From: Silvibacterium dinghuense
Lineage (GTDB): Bacteria; Acidobacteriota; Terriglobia; Terriglobales; Acidobacteriaceae
Length of the DNA stretch: 64,000 nt
Assembly (NCBI RefSeq): GCF_004123295.1
Contig: NZ_SDMK01000002.1
Span: 248,001 to 312,000 of the forward strand
Direction: 5' to 3'
In this document: piece after piece, positions 26,620 to 35,450 of the stretch
Numbering within the stretch: position 1 is the first letter of the stretch
How the letters are laid out: every line of letters begins with the position of its first letter
The notes under the pieces: model-generated
Database searches by the model: none
What the model saw: the letters and a program-made list of their open reading frames with translations, nothing else
Told to the model about the DNA's origin: nothing
Made by a program: the position numbers and the translations under genes

Positions 26620-27012
26620 ATGTCCGGGATCAGGCGATTAGGCGATGGGTATGAGCCGCATGTCGATGAATTGGCCGACAAGTTGACCTACTCGCTGCCG
26701 GTTGATTCAGGCTTCTTCAGTACGAGCTTTTCATTCGACATTGCGAGAGCTGATCTGAACGTTCTTCTTTCAGATCCATACCGCCGCGCTGCGCTTGAAA
26801 TCATAGCGCACACGGTACTTCAGAGATCCCTCCTTCCAGGTGCCGAGCGTGTAACCCAGCCAGCATTCGATGCTCTTGTATCACAAGTTTTGCACTCTAC
26901 GCCGACGCTGCTGGAAAATTACATCGCCGAGATAAGCCAGGATTACCACATCGCCATTCGTGTATTTATCGAGCGGGCAATGGCTCGACGGTCTGAGAAT
27001 CGAACTCTCTAG
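26620..27012 (+). CDS. Hypothetical protein, orphan gene
   Basis: A 130-residue protein starting MSGIRRLGDGYEPHVDELAD with a good SD (GGGGGAAG, 8 nt before the ATG). It has no signal peptide or membrane helix and appears largely alpha-helical. No family is recognised. The base composition is unlike its neighbours: the 60 nt at 26701-26760 hold 27 G or C (45%), well below surrounding genes. It is followed by another orphan gene and lies between purC and smc, both core genes, so the pair may be a recent insertion. The function is unknown. Confidence 0.7.
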   Translation: MSGIRRLGDGYEPHVDELADKLTYSLPVDSGFFSTSFSFDIARADLNVLLSDPYRRAALEIIAHTVLQRSLLPGAERVTQPAFDALVSQVLHSTPTLLENYIAEISQDYHIAIRVFIERAMARRSENRTL

Positions 27013-27060
27013 TTGGCGATACGAGCGCCCGCTTTCAAGCTTACAGGTGAACCCACACCG
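26983..27060 (-). other. tRNA-like sequence, possibly a remnant
   Basis: Read on the minus strand, GGGCGCTCGTATCGCCA resembles the anticodon arm of the tRNA-Arg at 6908-6984, and GTTCGATTC nearby resembles a T-loop, with CCA further on at 26985-26983. The acceptor stem, D-arm and outer T-stem pairs do not form, so this is not a working tRNA. It spans the junction of two AT-richer orphan genes, where a tRNA remnant could mark an old integration site. It may also be chance. Confidence 0.25.
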
Positions 27061-27105
27061 CAGCCGGCCTGGTATACGGCGCGACGAGAAACCGGACGAA
27101 GAACC

Positions 27106-27567
27106 ATGACTAGGTATGTCGAAGGAAAGGTATTGCGAATGCGGTGTAGCACCTGCGCCGTGACTTTTCCATCATTTGAATTTTCCGGTGACACCGACAT
27201 GGCCACGGACGGGTTTGTCGCAGCGACATCGATGGATACAGACGCGGTAGCACTTGGGGTGGCAACTGTCGAGGAATATCGCGCTGGTTATTCCAGCGGG
27301 CAGCACCTTTTTGCGGCGCGAGTGAGGCAGAAACTCGATCTCAATATGGTCGCCATCGATTTTGTGCGCTATGAAGACCACCGCCCTTCATCTCCGGGCA
27401 GAAGTTTCCAGCTTTTCCAGGAGAGCTATAGGCCGCCTGAAGCAATCTACGCCTGTCCGATTTGTGGCGGTGATGCTCATGTTGAGCAGAAGCTAACGCC
27501 GGAAGTTTTCAGAGATGCGGGCGGGCAACTGATCCTGGTAGATGGTTTGACCTTGAGATCCACCTGA
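27106..27567 (+). CDS. Hypothetical protein with two CxxC pairs
   Basis: A 153-residue protein with CSTC near the N-terminus (Cys14, Cys17) and CPIC about 100 residues later, a split arrangement that could bind one zinc. The region between is acidic and polar. The ATG at 27106 is used because MTRYVEGKVLRMRCSTC looks like a natural start; a TTG directly after the upstream stop (27013) would add 31 residues. I recognise no family. It follows the orphan gene at 26620 on the same strand and shares its lower GC. A hairpin overlaps the stop codon. Confidence 0.65.
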   Translation: MTRYVEGKVLRMRCSTCAVTFPSFEFSGDTDMATDGFVAATSMDTDAVALGVATVEEYRAGYSSGQHLFAARVRQKLDLNMVAIDFVRYEDHRPSSPGRSFQLFQESYRPPEAIYACPICGGDAHVEQKLTPEVFRDAGGQLILVDGLTLRST

Positions 27568-27596
27568 ATGCCATAACGCCTTCTTCGGCATTCAGG
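27563..27596. terminator. Hairpin at the end of the orphan gene
   Basis: A perfect 10-bp stem (27563-27572 with 27587-27596) around a 14-nt loop, starting inside the stop codon of the preceding gene and facing smc. There is no strong T-run. Confidence 0.55.
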
Positions 27597-27644
27597 TAGA
27601 TCGATAAGATCAACGCATCTCGCACATGAGGTAGAGCGCGAGGA

Positions 27645-30600
27645 TTATGCGGTAGCGCGCCGGTCGCCGGTGTTTTGCTGGCCGCCGAGCTTCACGCTGA
27701 CGACCTTCGAGACGCCCGGCTCTTGCATGGTAACGCCGTAAATCATGTCGGCAGCGGTCATCATGCGTTTGGAGTGCGTCACGATGACGAACTGCGTGTC
27801 GTTCGACATGCCGCGCAGCATGTCGGCGAGGCGGCCGACGTTGGTTTCGTCGAGCGGGGCATCGACTTCGTCCAGCACGCAGAAGGGGCTCGGCTGGTAC
27901 TGGAAGATGCCGACCAGCAGCGAAAGAGCGGTCAGCGCTTTCTCACCACCGGAGAGCAGCAGCACATTTTGCAGCTTCTTGCCCGGCGGCTGCGAAACGA
28001 TATCGATGCCGCTGTCCGCGCTGTTCTCCTCATCCGTAAGCCGCATGAAGGCCTGACCGCCGCCGAAGAGCTTCGAGAACGTCGCACTGAAGTTCTCATT
28101 GATGCGCACAAAGGCTTCGTCGAACTTGGTGCGCGAGATCTGGTCGATTTCGCGGATGGTCGCCGTGGTGTTCTCGATCGAGTCGAGCAGGTCCTTACGC
28201 TGCGTTTCGAGGAACTCGTGGCGCTGTGAGGTCTCCTGGTACTCCTCGAGAGCCATCATGTTCACCGGACCCATGCCCTCGAGCTTCTGCTTCAGGCCGC
28301 GGCAGGCCTCGTCTTCGGTCGACAGCGCCTCGCCGTCGATGCGGACGATCTCCTGGTCCTCGCGCAGCACCGAGGCTTCGACGGCGAGATCGTTCATGCA
28401 GGTCTCTTCGAGGTGCGTGAGCTCGGCCGTGAGCGTTGCCGAGCGCGAACTGCGGACACTGCGGGTTTCGCGCAGGGTATCGGTCTCAGCACGGAGGCTC
28501 TTGAGCTGTTGCTCGATCTCGGTCACCTGGGCGCGCAGCTGCGTGGCTTCGGCGGTGAGGCGGGCAATCTCCGCGAGTGCCTGCTCCCGCGTGCCGGCAA
28601 GCTGTTCGCGGCTGGCGGCGAGCTGTTCATTCTCGCGCTCACGCTGCTGTTTCTCCGACTGCGCTGCGACAAGCTGTGCCTCGATCTGGCCTACACGCTG
28701 GCGCACGTCGTTGAACATGCGGTCGATGCGCGCGAAGTTCGCTTCGGCGCCGCGGCGGCGTTCTTCGAGTCCGGCCAGCTCCGCCGAGACCTGAGCAGCC
28801 TGCATCTGCGCCTCTTCACGCTGACGGCGCAGGTTTTCGAGCGTCTTCTGTAGTTCTTCGATGCCGGCTTCGGCGGCAAGGTGCTGCGACTCGATGCGGC
28901 TGGCCTCTTCGCGCTTCTGCTCGATGAAGGTCTGCTTCTGGTTGCGCTGATCCTTGTTGCGCTCGCCCTGCAGAACCCACTCCTGCAGCCGGCGTTCCAG
29001 GCGCTGGACTTCCGACTCTAGCTGCCGGAGAGCAGCCGACTGGTTCGCGCTCTCACGCTCGGCCACGCGGCGCTCTTCGCCCAGAATCTCGAGCTGGCGA
29101 TTGATCTCCGAGAGTTCTTTCGCAAACGTAGCCGCGGCCATCTCGGTCTGCGCCAGTTCCGTCTCGACCTTCTGCAGCTTCTCCTGTGTCTCACGCAGTT
29201 CGCGCTTCAGCGTAAGCGGACCGCCGTTGCGCGGCTTGCCGCCGGTCACGGTGACGTTGTGGAAGCATTCGCCCGAAGGCGCGAGGAAGAAAGCCTGCGG
29301 GTTCTCGAGCGCAAGCGAGCGAGCCGTCTCGGAATCCGGTGTCACATAACCGTCGCGCAGCTTGGGCAGGATCACTTCAAGCGAGCGACCGAAACCGTCC
29401 AGCACGCGGATGCACTTCTTGAGCGGCACCACGCCCTGATGCTGTTCGTGGCGATTCTGCGAGTCGTCGCCGGCAAACGAGAAGCGGGCCTGCGAGTCCT
29501 CGGGATGCACGAGGAAGGTCGCGCGGCCATCGACGTCGGTCTTGAGCAGGCGCATGCCTTCGTGCGCGGCATCCCAGCTCTTCACCACGATGTAGTTCAG
29601 CTCGTCGCGCAGAAATTCGTCGACGACGCTTTCGTACTGGTCGTTGACTTCGAGAAAGTCAGCCAGCGTGCCCACGGGCTTAAGACCGCCGGCGAGCGCA
29701 TGCGAGCGGAATAGCTTCTTGACCGTGTCGGTGGAGTAGCTGTGCTCTCGGATGAGCGATTCGAGCGAATTCTTACGCCCGGCCAGCGTGGCGCGTTCGC
29801 CGCGCAGCTGATCGCCGCGGCGCTTGGCCTCGGCTTCTTCGCTGCGCTTCACGTTGATCTGCGCGCGAAGCGTCTGAATCTCGGCTTCGAGATTCTTCAA
29901 GCGTTCGGTGACGGATTCGAAGGTGAGCGATGCCTGTCCGCGTTCGGCTCCGAGCGATTCCAGATCCTTGCGGGCCGTGTTCATCTCCCCGGCAAGGCGT
30001 TCGGCTTCGCGCTCGAGCGAGGCAAGCGACTCTTCGGCCTGCGTGGCTTGGTTGCGAATGTTGCCGACCTGCGAGAGCAGCTGCATGGCCTGGCGGCGGG
30101 CATTTTCGGCACGCTGCTCGCCGGACGACACAGCGGCGAGTGCCTCACGGGCCTGCTGCTGGCGTACCTGCGCCTCTTCCTTGAACGCCTGCGCCTCGGA
30201 GGCCGCAGAGTCGAGGAACTTGCGCTGCGCATCGCGCTCGGCGGTGAGGTTCGCAAGCTGTGCGCGCGTCTGTTCGAGCTCGGCAGCGCCGGCAGTAGCG
30301 CGGGCATCGAGATCGATGATGCGTTCTGCGTTCGCATGGTGGCGCGAAGCGGCGCGTTCGAGCTCGACCGCAGCCTGGTTGGCGCTGGTCTGTGATTCCT
30401 TGGCGGCAGTGTCGATCTCGTAGCCGCGGGCGCGAAGCGTCGAGTGCTGCGCGTCCATCTCCTCGATCGCGGCAGAGTGCTGGTCGATGCTGGTCGTCAG
30501 TGTGCCGATCTCTTCGGTCACCGCAGCCTGTTCGGTGTCGAGCTGCGAGATGCGGCTGGCGAGCACCACGCGCAGGCGTGCGCGCATCTCGTCGCGCAGT

Positions 30601-31532
30601 TGGCCGTAGCGCTCGGCCTTCGCGGCCTGGCGCTTCAGCGAGGCCATCTGCCGCGTAATTTCTTCGAAGATATCGTTGACGCGCGAGAGGTTCTGTTTCG
30701 ACTGCTCGAGGCGCAGCTCGGCGAGGCGCTTCTTGGTCTTGAAGCGGGTGATGCCGGCGGCCTCTTCGATGATCGAGCGGCGGTCGTGCGGCTTCGAGCT
30801 GAGCAGCTGGCCGATGCGCTCCTGCCCGATGATTGCGTAGGACTCCGGCCCTAGGCCGGTGCCCATAAAAATGTCCTGAATGTCGCGCAGGCGGCAGAGC
30901 TTGCCGTTGAGCAGGTATTCGCTGTCTCCGGTGCGGAAAAGCCGGCGCGTGACGACGATTTCGCCCTTCTGCGGCGTCTTCTGGAACTTGCGGCGCCGGA
31001 TCTTGAGAACGACGGGGCTGCCGCCTTCCACCGACGCTTCAGCCTGCTCACCCTCGGGCTGCTCTACAGACGGATTCACAGCGGACGGGTTCGCGGCTGG
31101 AGCCGCGCCTTCGACGGCGACCGGACCGGGCTGGGCCTCGGCGATGATCTCTTCCACTTCGGCGGCACGTTCGGCGCGGATCTTCTCCTCGTCCCAGTCG
31201 GCCTCCATCTCGTCCTCGATCACGATCTCCGGCTCGTCGAGCAGCGGGCCGCCGACATAGGCTTCCGGATCGATGAGGGTGATGGTGACCTCGGCCATGC
31301 CGAGGGCCTTGCGGTCGCGCGTACCCGCAAAGATGACATCTTCCATCTTGCCGCCGCGCAGGGTCTTGGCGCTCTGTTCGCCCAGCACCCAGCTGAGGCC
31401 ATCGAGAATGTTGGACTTGCCGCAGCCATTGGGGCCGACGACGATGGCAATGCCGGATCCGGGGAGCGCGACCTCGGTACGGTCACAGAATGACTTGAAG
31501 CCCAGGATCTGGATCTTTTTCAGCTTCAGCAT
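27645..31532 (-). CDS. smc: Chromosome segregation protein SMC
   Basis: A 1295-residue ATPase that, with ScpAB, organises and separates the chromosome. The N-terminal head has Walker A GPNGCGKSN (33-41). Two long coiled coils flank a hinge around residues 600-740 (KPVGTLADFLEVNDQYESVV). The C-terminal head has the signature LLSGGEKALTALSLL and Walker B FCVLDEVDAPLDE. The protein is about 100 residues longer than typical SMCs because of an acidic, Ala/Pro-rich insert at about 92-189 in the N-terminal head, between TITLIDPEAY and EIVVTRRLFRTGDSEYLLNG. A GGAAGGAG SD precedes the ATG. scpA and scpB are not here. Confidence 0.97.
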   Translation of the reverse strand: MLKLKKIQILGFKSFCDRTEVALPGSGIAIVVGPNGCGKSNILDGLSWVLGEQSAKTLRGGKMEDVIFAGTRDRKALGMAEVTITLIDPEAYVGGPLLDEPEIVIEDEMEADWDEEKIRAERAAEVEEIIAEAQPGPVAVEGAAPAANPSAVNPSVEQPEGEQAEASVEGGSPVVLKIRRRKFQKTPQKGEIVVTRRLFRTGDSEYLLNGKLCRLRDIQDIFMGTGLGPESYAIIGQERIGQLLSSKPHDRRSIIEEAAGITRFKTKKRLAELRLEQSKQNLSRVNDIFEEITRQMASLKRQAAKAERYGQLRDEMRARLRVVLASRISQLDTEQAAVTEEIGTLTTSIDQHSAAIEEMDAQHSTLRARGYEIDTAAKESQTSANQAAVELERAASRHHANAERIIDLDARATAGAAELEQTRAQLANLTAERDAQRKFLDSAASEAQAFKEEAQVRQQQAREALAAVSSGEQRAENARRQAMQLLSQVGNIRNQATQAEESLASLEREAERLAGEMNTARKDLESLGAERGQASLTFESVTERLKNLEAEIQTLRAQINVKRSEEAEAKRRGDQLRGERATLAGRKNSLESLIREHSYSTDTVKKLFRSHALAGGLKPVGTLADFLEVNDQYESVVDEFLRDELNYIVVKSWDAAHEGMRLLKTDVDGRATFLVHPEDSQARFSFAGDDSQNRHEQHQGVVPLKKCIRVLDGFGRSLEVILPKLRDGYVTPDSETARSLALENPQAFFLAPSGECFHNVTVTGGKPRNGGPLTLKRELRETQEKLQKVETELAQTEMAAATFAKELSEINRQLEILGEERRVAERESANQSAALRQLESEVQRLERRLQEWVLQGERNKDQRNQKQTFIEQKREEASRIESQHLAAEAGIEELQKTLENLRRQREEAQMQAAQVSAELAGLEERRRGAEANFARIDRMFNDVRQRVGQIEAQLVAAQSEKQQRERENEQLAASREQLAGTREQALAEIARLTAEATQLRAQVTEIEQQLKSLRAETDTLRETRSVRSSRSATLTAELTHLEETCMNDLAVEASVLREDQEIVRIDGEALSTEDEACRGLKQKLEGMGPVNMMALEEYQETSQRHEFLETQRKDLLDSIENTTATIREIDQISRTKFDEAFVRINENFSATFSKLFGGGQAFMRLTDEENSADSGIDIVSQPPGKKLQNVLLLSGGEKALTALSLLVGIFQYQPSPFCVLDEVDAPLDETNVGRLADMLRGMSNDTQFVIVTHSKRMMTAADMIYGVTMQEPGVSKVVSVKLGGQQNTGDRRATA

Positions 31533-31918
31533 GGGAATTGACTCCTTCCTTCGCTGAGGGGAGGCGAAATGCAGGCGAAATACGCCGGACCAGGCCTGAA
31601 AACAAGCTGGTCAGAGTCGAATGTAGCGGTCAGCCGGGGCAGGGTCAACATGGCAACCCCAAGATGTTGTGGATAAGGCGTCCCAAACTCAACCTTTAGA
31701 CATCGAATGCAGATTTCGAGGCTGCAGAGGATGCCTTTCAGGGCATTCCACCCAAAAACAGCCGCCATTCGTCAAAAAGAAGCAGGAGAACCCCGCCAGA
31801 CGATTTCAGGGTAGAACGCACGGCGGAGCGTCGCAAGCGGAAAGCAGGCGGGTAACCGCAAGAGGCAAGAGGGAAGCGGCCATGTTGGAAAAACAAGTCC
31901 GCGCACTCCCAGGCAGGG
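31533..31918. other. Intergenic region without a recognised gene
   Basis: 386 nt between the start of smc and the end of the SDR gene, both on the minus strand. Apart from the smc SD at its left edge, I see no gene, repeat or clear promoter. The smc promoter should lie here. Confidence 0.6.
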
Positions 31919-32659
31919 TCAGGACTTCTTCTTTTGCAGCGGACGGACTTTGATCTCGCTGATAAAGGAGCTATCGGCCTGCGTGACGATAAGCTCGACC
32001 GCGGCGGCAATGTCCTCCGGCTGGATCTTCCAGCTGCCGTCTTCGGTGTGGCCAAAGGAGGTGTTGACGGACCCCGGAGCGATGGCAGAGACGCGGACAC
32101 CATAGTCGCGAAGCTCTTCGGCGACCGAATAGGTAAGGCCATTCAGGCCCCACTTGGAGGCGGCGTAGGCTGCCCCGTTTTTGAGCGGATTGTGTCCGGC
32201 GAGCGAGGCGATGTTGAGGATGTGGCCCCTGCGGGCAGCGATCATCATGGGAGCAAAAGCCCGGATCATCAGGTAGGGACCGCGCAGGTTGGTGGCCATC
32301 AGGTCGTTCCAGGCGCCGGGATCCATCTCATGCAACGGGTGACCGAGCGAGCCGATGCCGGCGTTGTTGACAAGGATGTCAACGCGGCCGTGACGCTCCT
32401 TTAAGGCCTGCATAAGCGCCGTGATGGATTCCTCGCTGCGCAGATCGAGGGCATGCGCTTCTGCCTTTCCGCCGGCAGCACGAATAGCCTCTGCCAGCTC
32501 TTCCAGCTGTCCGGCGGTGCGCGAGGTCAGGACTACGGTTGCGCCAAGAGCCGCCAGGCGATGGCTGACAGCGGCACCGATGCCGCGGCCGGCTCCTGTG
32601 ACAATCGCGATCTGCGAAGCAAGGGGAAGAAAATTTTGGGAACAATCGGGTGTCGTCAT
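31919..32659 (-). CDS. Short-chain dehydrogenase/reductase
   Basis: A 246-residue NAD(P)-dependent oxidoreductase of the classical SDR family. Cofactor motif TGAGRGIG (21-28), structural NNAG, catalytic Ser in NIASLAGHN, and catalytic Tyr/Lys in AAYAASKWGLNGL are all present. The start MTTPDCSQNFLPLASQ at 32659 is typical of the family; the frame remains open to 32854 with no homology. VAEELRDYGVRVSAIAPGSV after the active site fits 3-oxoacyl-ACP reductase-like members, but the substrate is not predictable. The C-terminus ends in a Lys-rich KVRPLQKKKS. It is divergent from the TPR gene at 33113. Confidence 0.9.
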   Translation of the reverse strand: MTTPDCSQNFLPLASQIAIVTGAGRGIGAAVSHRLAALGATVVLTSRTAGQLEELAEAIRAAGGKAEAHALDLRSEESITALMQALKERHGRVDILVNNAGIGSLGHPLHEMDPGAWNDLMATNLRGPYLMIRAFAPMMIAARRGHILNIASLAGHNPLKNGAAYAASKWGLNGLTYSVAEELRDYGVRVSAIAPGSVNTSFGHTEDGSWKIQPEDIAAAVELIVTQADSSFISEIKVRPLQKKKS

Positions 32660-32948
32660 GGTGTCTATGGTGTCTGAAGTGTGATGACGAAAGAGTACCC
32701 TAAGCGACATGGTCAACGCTTCACGGCAGTCGCGCATCACAAGGGGCGTAAGTGAGATGAAAATCTCGCAAAATCCGTAGCTGGAACAGTTCTTTTCCAA
32801 TACGGAATTCAATGCCTGGCGTAAGACGAGTCGAATTTCGTCTCCTCGTGCCATCTGCTTCCGGGCTGCTGTTCATCCTGTTCTCAAAGGGATGGGCGGT
32901 TGAAAGGAAGAGCGGGGAGGGGAATGGAATCGTTGAGGAAACTCTTAC

Positions 32949-32978
32949 TTGTCATGGAAAGGAACTGGTTTCTATAAT
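32949..32978 (+). promoter_or_regulatory. Sigma70-type promoter for the TPR-protein gene
   Basis: TTGTCA at 32949-32954, an 18-bp spacer, and a perfect TATAAT at 32973-32978. The predicted transcription start falls inside the palindrome at 32980-32993, leaving a leader of about 125 nt before the ATG at 33113. The remainder of the 453-nt gap from 32660 shows no gene. Confidence 0.75.
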
Positions 32979-32979
32979 C

Positions 32980-32993
32980 CAGCCACGTGGCTG
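32980..32993. promoter_or_regulatory. Operator-like palindrome at the transcription start
   Basis: CAGCCACGTGGCTG is a perfect 14-bp palindrome that begins 2 nt after the TATAAT box. Its place over the predicted start site is that of a repressor operator; the binding protein is unknown. Confidence 0.5.
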
Positions 32994-33112
32994 TAGTGTA
33001 GATGCATGGCATGGACGGGATTCCGTCTGGTTCGGACAGGTTCCGCGTTTTATCCGCACTTGGCTCGCACTCGCGAATGCAATTAATAAGGAAAATTCCT
33101 TAGGAGCGTTGA

Positions 33113-34432
33113 ATGAAGAAGGTCGTTTTTGCATCCTTGCTGGCGTTTGCCACCAGCACCCTCTGCACCATGAGCGCCACGCCGGTCGCGCTGGCACAGG
33201 ATGCTTCGGGGTCCCAATCCAGCTCGATCACCATTAAGGATCCAGCCGAATACAACGCTTATACGAATGCGATTGGGCAGACGACTCCTGCCGCAAAAGC
33301 CGCTGCGATCGAAGCTTACCTGCAGCAGTATCCGAACAGCGTGGTCAAGAAGGAAATGCTCGCGCAGCTCGTAGGCGCCTACCAGGCGACCGGCGATACG
33401 GCGAAAACTTTTGATGCCTCCAAGCGGCTGCTCGAGGTCGATCCGACCAACCTGCGTGCGCTGACCTTCATCGTCTACGTGGAAAAGGCACAGGCTGCCG
33501 GGGATCAGGCAAAGCTTGACCAGGCCGCTGCCGATGCGCAGAAGGGGCTGTCCGCAACCAAGCCCTCGGACATGAGCGATGCCGACTACCAGAAGCTCAA
33601 GGATGTGGCGACGCCGATCTTCTACAGCACCGAAGGTGCCGACGATACGGCCAAGAAGGACTACAAGGACGCCATCGATGCTTACACGAACGAGCTGAAG
33701 TCGACCAAGGACCCGGCAGGCACCACCCAGGGTTTTGAGCTGGCCGATACCTACTACCTCGGTAACGCCTACCTTCAGCAGGACCCGAAGGATCTGGTCA
33801 ACGCGATCTGGTACCTGACGCGCGCCGCGCAGTACCTGCAGGAGCCGTACAAGTCCAATGCTGAGAAGGCCGCCGAGTATTGGTACAAGAAGTACCACTG
33901 CGCGCAGAACGACGCGAACTGCCAGAACACGCTCGAAGGCTTCGATGCGATCAAGCAGCTGGCGCACGACAACATCTTCCCGCCCGACTCCTACAAGCCC
34001 GTAGCGGCGCCTCCGCCGCCGTCGCCTGCCGATCTGGCGCACCAGGCTATCGTCAGCACGCCTGACCCCAGCAAGCTGGCTCTGGCCGATCAGGAGTACA
34101 TCCTGGCCAATGGTAATGACGACGATGCGGCCAAGGTGTGGAACGCCCTGAAGGGCCAGACCTCGCAGATTCCGGGTGTCGTGGTCCAGGCCACGGCGGA
34201 TTCGGTGCAGCTGGCTGTCTCCGACGACGCCAAGCAGTCGCAGAAGGCCGACTTCACCATCAACATGAAGGAGCCGCTCAAGGAAGTTCCGGCGGTTGGC
34301 TCGAACCTGACCCTGATCGGTACCTTCGACTCGTACACGAAGAATCCGGCAATGATCATCCTGAAGGACGGCGAGCCCAAGCCCGCGGCAAAGGCTCCTG
34401 TACACCACACGCATCGCACCACCGGTAAGTAA
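33113..34432 (+). CDS. Secreted protein with TPR-like repeats
   Basis: A 439-residue exported protein. The ATG follows TTAGGAG with 7-nt spacing. A signal peptide (MKKVVFASLLAFATSTLCTM, ending near ALAQ) precedes an Ala-rich helical region of TPR type, for example AYLQQYPNSVVKKEMLAQLV, KTFDASKRLLEVDPTNLRAL and GNAYLQQDPKDLVNAIWYLT. A Pro-rich linker (VAAPPPPSPADL) leads to a C-terminal beta-domain of about 110 residues ending in a His/Lys tail. No enzymatic motif is seen. It is probably periplasmic and involved in protein interactions. A strong promoter with an operator-like palindrome suggests regulated high expression. Confidence 0.82.
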   Translation: MKKVVFASLLAFATSTLCTMSATPVALAQDASGSQSSSITIKDPAEYNAYTNAIGQTTPAAKAAAIEAYLQQYPNSVVKKEMLAQLVGAYQATGDTAKTFDASKRLLEVDPTNLRALTFIVYVEKAQAAGDQAKLDQAAADAQKGLSATKPSDMSDADYQKLKDVATPIFYSTEGADDTAKKDYKDAIDAYTNELKSTKDPAGTTQGFELADTYYLGNAYLQQDPKDLVNAIWYLTRAAQYLQEPYKSNAEKAAEYWYKKYHCAQNDANCQNTLEGFDAIKQLAHDNIFPPDSYKPVAAPPPPSPADLAHQAIVSTPDPSKLALADQEYILANGNDDDAAKVWNALKGQTSQIPGVVVQATADSVQLAVSDDAKQSQKADFTINMKEPLKEVPAVGSNLTLIGTFDSYTKNPAMIILKDGEPKPAAKAPVHHTHRTTGK

Positions 34433-34450
34433 GGCGAAACGCAGGAAACA

Positions 34451-34482
34451 AACGGGCAGCCAGCTGGCTGCCCGTTCCTGTT
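34451..34482 (+). terminator. Intrinsic terminator
   Basis: Bases 34451-34476 form a perfect palindrome (AACGGGCAGCC and its complement), followed by CCTGTTTG. It ends the TPR-protein gene 18 nt after the stop. Confidence 0.85.
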
Positions 34483-34507
34483 TGCGGCGATGGTAGAGTG
34501 GGATGCA

Positions 34508-35389
34508 ATGAGACGCGCTCGCTATCCTTTCTGGATGATGGTCCTGCTCTGTGCAGGATTCCTGCGTGGCACGGCCCAGGAGCATGGCCCAGGGCCGTGT
34601 GAAAAAGGGACAGACGCGTCAACCCAGGGTTGCGGCGCATACGTTTCGCTCGAGCATCGCTCGCTTGACGCGATGACGCCGGAAGACCGGGAGCTTTGGT
34701 CCTCCCGCACGCGGGATATCGCGCAGGCTGCGGCGATTCACGGTTACAACATCGAAGGCACGGCAGCCTCCGGCAATCCAGAGTGGATGGTCTCGCAGAG
34801 CCTGTGTCTGCACTGCGGGGATACACTGCTGCTGCAATACCGCCTGATCCACGCGGACAGGGCGGTCTCTGCGTTTACCGTGCTCGTGCCGCGCAGCGGC
34901 GGACCGGTGCGTGTTGTCTCCGTGCTCCACCACAATGCGTGGGATTTCCTGCCGTCCATCCAGAGTCCGGGCAGCTTTGCGCTGTTCGATACATGGCTTC
35001 CGGAAGAGGAGCGCCGGCGCGCGCTGGAGCAACGGGCCGCTGCTCCCTGGCTCGGACTGGGGCTGGATTATGCCGAGTTGACTGGAAACCGGCCGATCGT
35101 TCCAATCGAACCGAGCCTGGATAACGCTACGATTCTGGCGCCTGAAGTTATCCTGCAAATCGACGATATCCGCCTGAAACGAGAGCTGATCTTTTCCGAT
35201 CGCGAAGGGCCGGAGGCGTATCGCGTCTGGAATATCCGCATGGACAGGAATGGAAAGATTTTGCAGGTGAAGACCAGGGCGCATGCGGCTTACACCGCCC
35301 ATCTTCTGCCGACTGCGGCCCCTGCCGGCAAACTCATCCAGCCGACCGAGCAGCCGCAGGGGAAGAGCATTCCTGATGTGGCACCGTAA
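34508..35389 (+). CDS. Hypothetical secreted protein
   Basis: A 293-residue exported protein. The ATG at 34508 gives MRRARYPFWMMVLLCAGFLR, a good signal peptide ending near GTAQ; an ATG at 34490 adds six residues. The mature part has paired Cys (CEKG/QGCG and CLHCGD), suggesting disulfides, and an alpha/beta mix. I see no catalytic motif and recognise no family. It lies just downstream of the terminator of the TPR-protein gene and 61 nt ahead of the two-component genes, so it could be expressed with either group. Confidence 0.72.
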   Translation: MRRARYPFWMMVLLCAGFLRGTAQEHGPGPCEKGTDASTQGCGAYVSLEHRSLDAMTPEDRELWSSRTRDIAQAAAIHGYNIEGTAASGNPEWMVSQSLCLHCGDTLLLQYRLIHADRAVSAFTVLVPRSGGPVRVVSVLHHNAWDFLPSIQSPGSFALFDTWLPEEERRRALEQRAAAPWLGLGLDYAELTGNRPIVPIEPSLDNATILAPEVILQIDDIRLKRELIFSDREGPEAYRVWNIRMDRNGKILQVKTRAHAAYTAHLLPTAAPAGKLIQPTEQPQGKSIPDVAP

Positions 35390-35450
35390 CGGGTTCTGAG
35401 GCGCGCAGGAGATTCAGCGCGGATTAAGCTTCTTCTGGCAAGCTGTAAAG

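Noticed and set aside
26983-27060. A complete second tRNA on the minus strand
   Set aside because: The anticodon arm and T-loop look right, but the acceptor stem, D-arm and two T-stem pairs fail and the spacing to CCA is off by one. At most a remnant; listed separately with low confidence.
33083-34585. 500-codon open frame on the minus strand
   Set aside because: It lies antisense to the TPR-protein gene, which has a signal peptide, SD, promoter and terminator. The antisense frame shows only low-complexity Arg/Leu/Val-rich sequence, a usual effect of GC-rich coding DNA.
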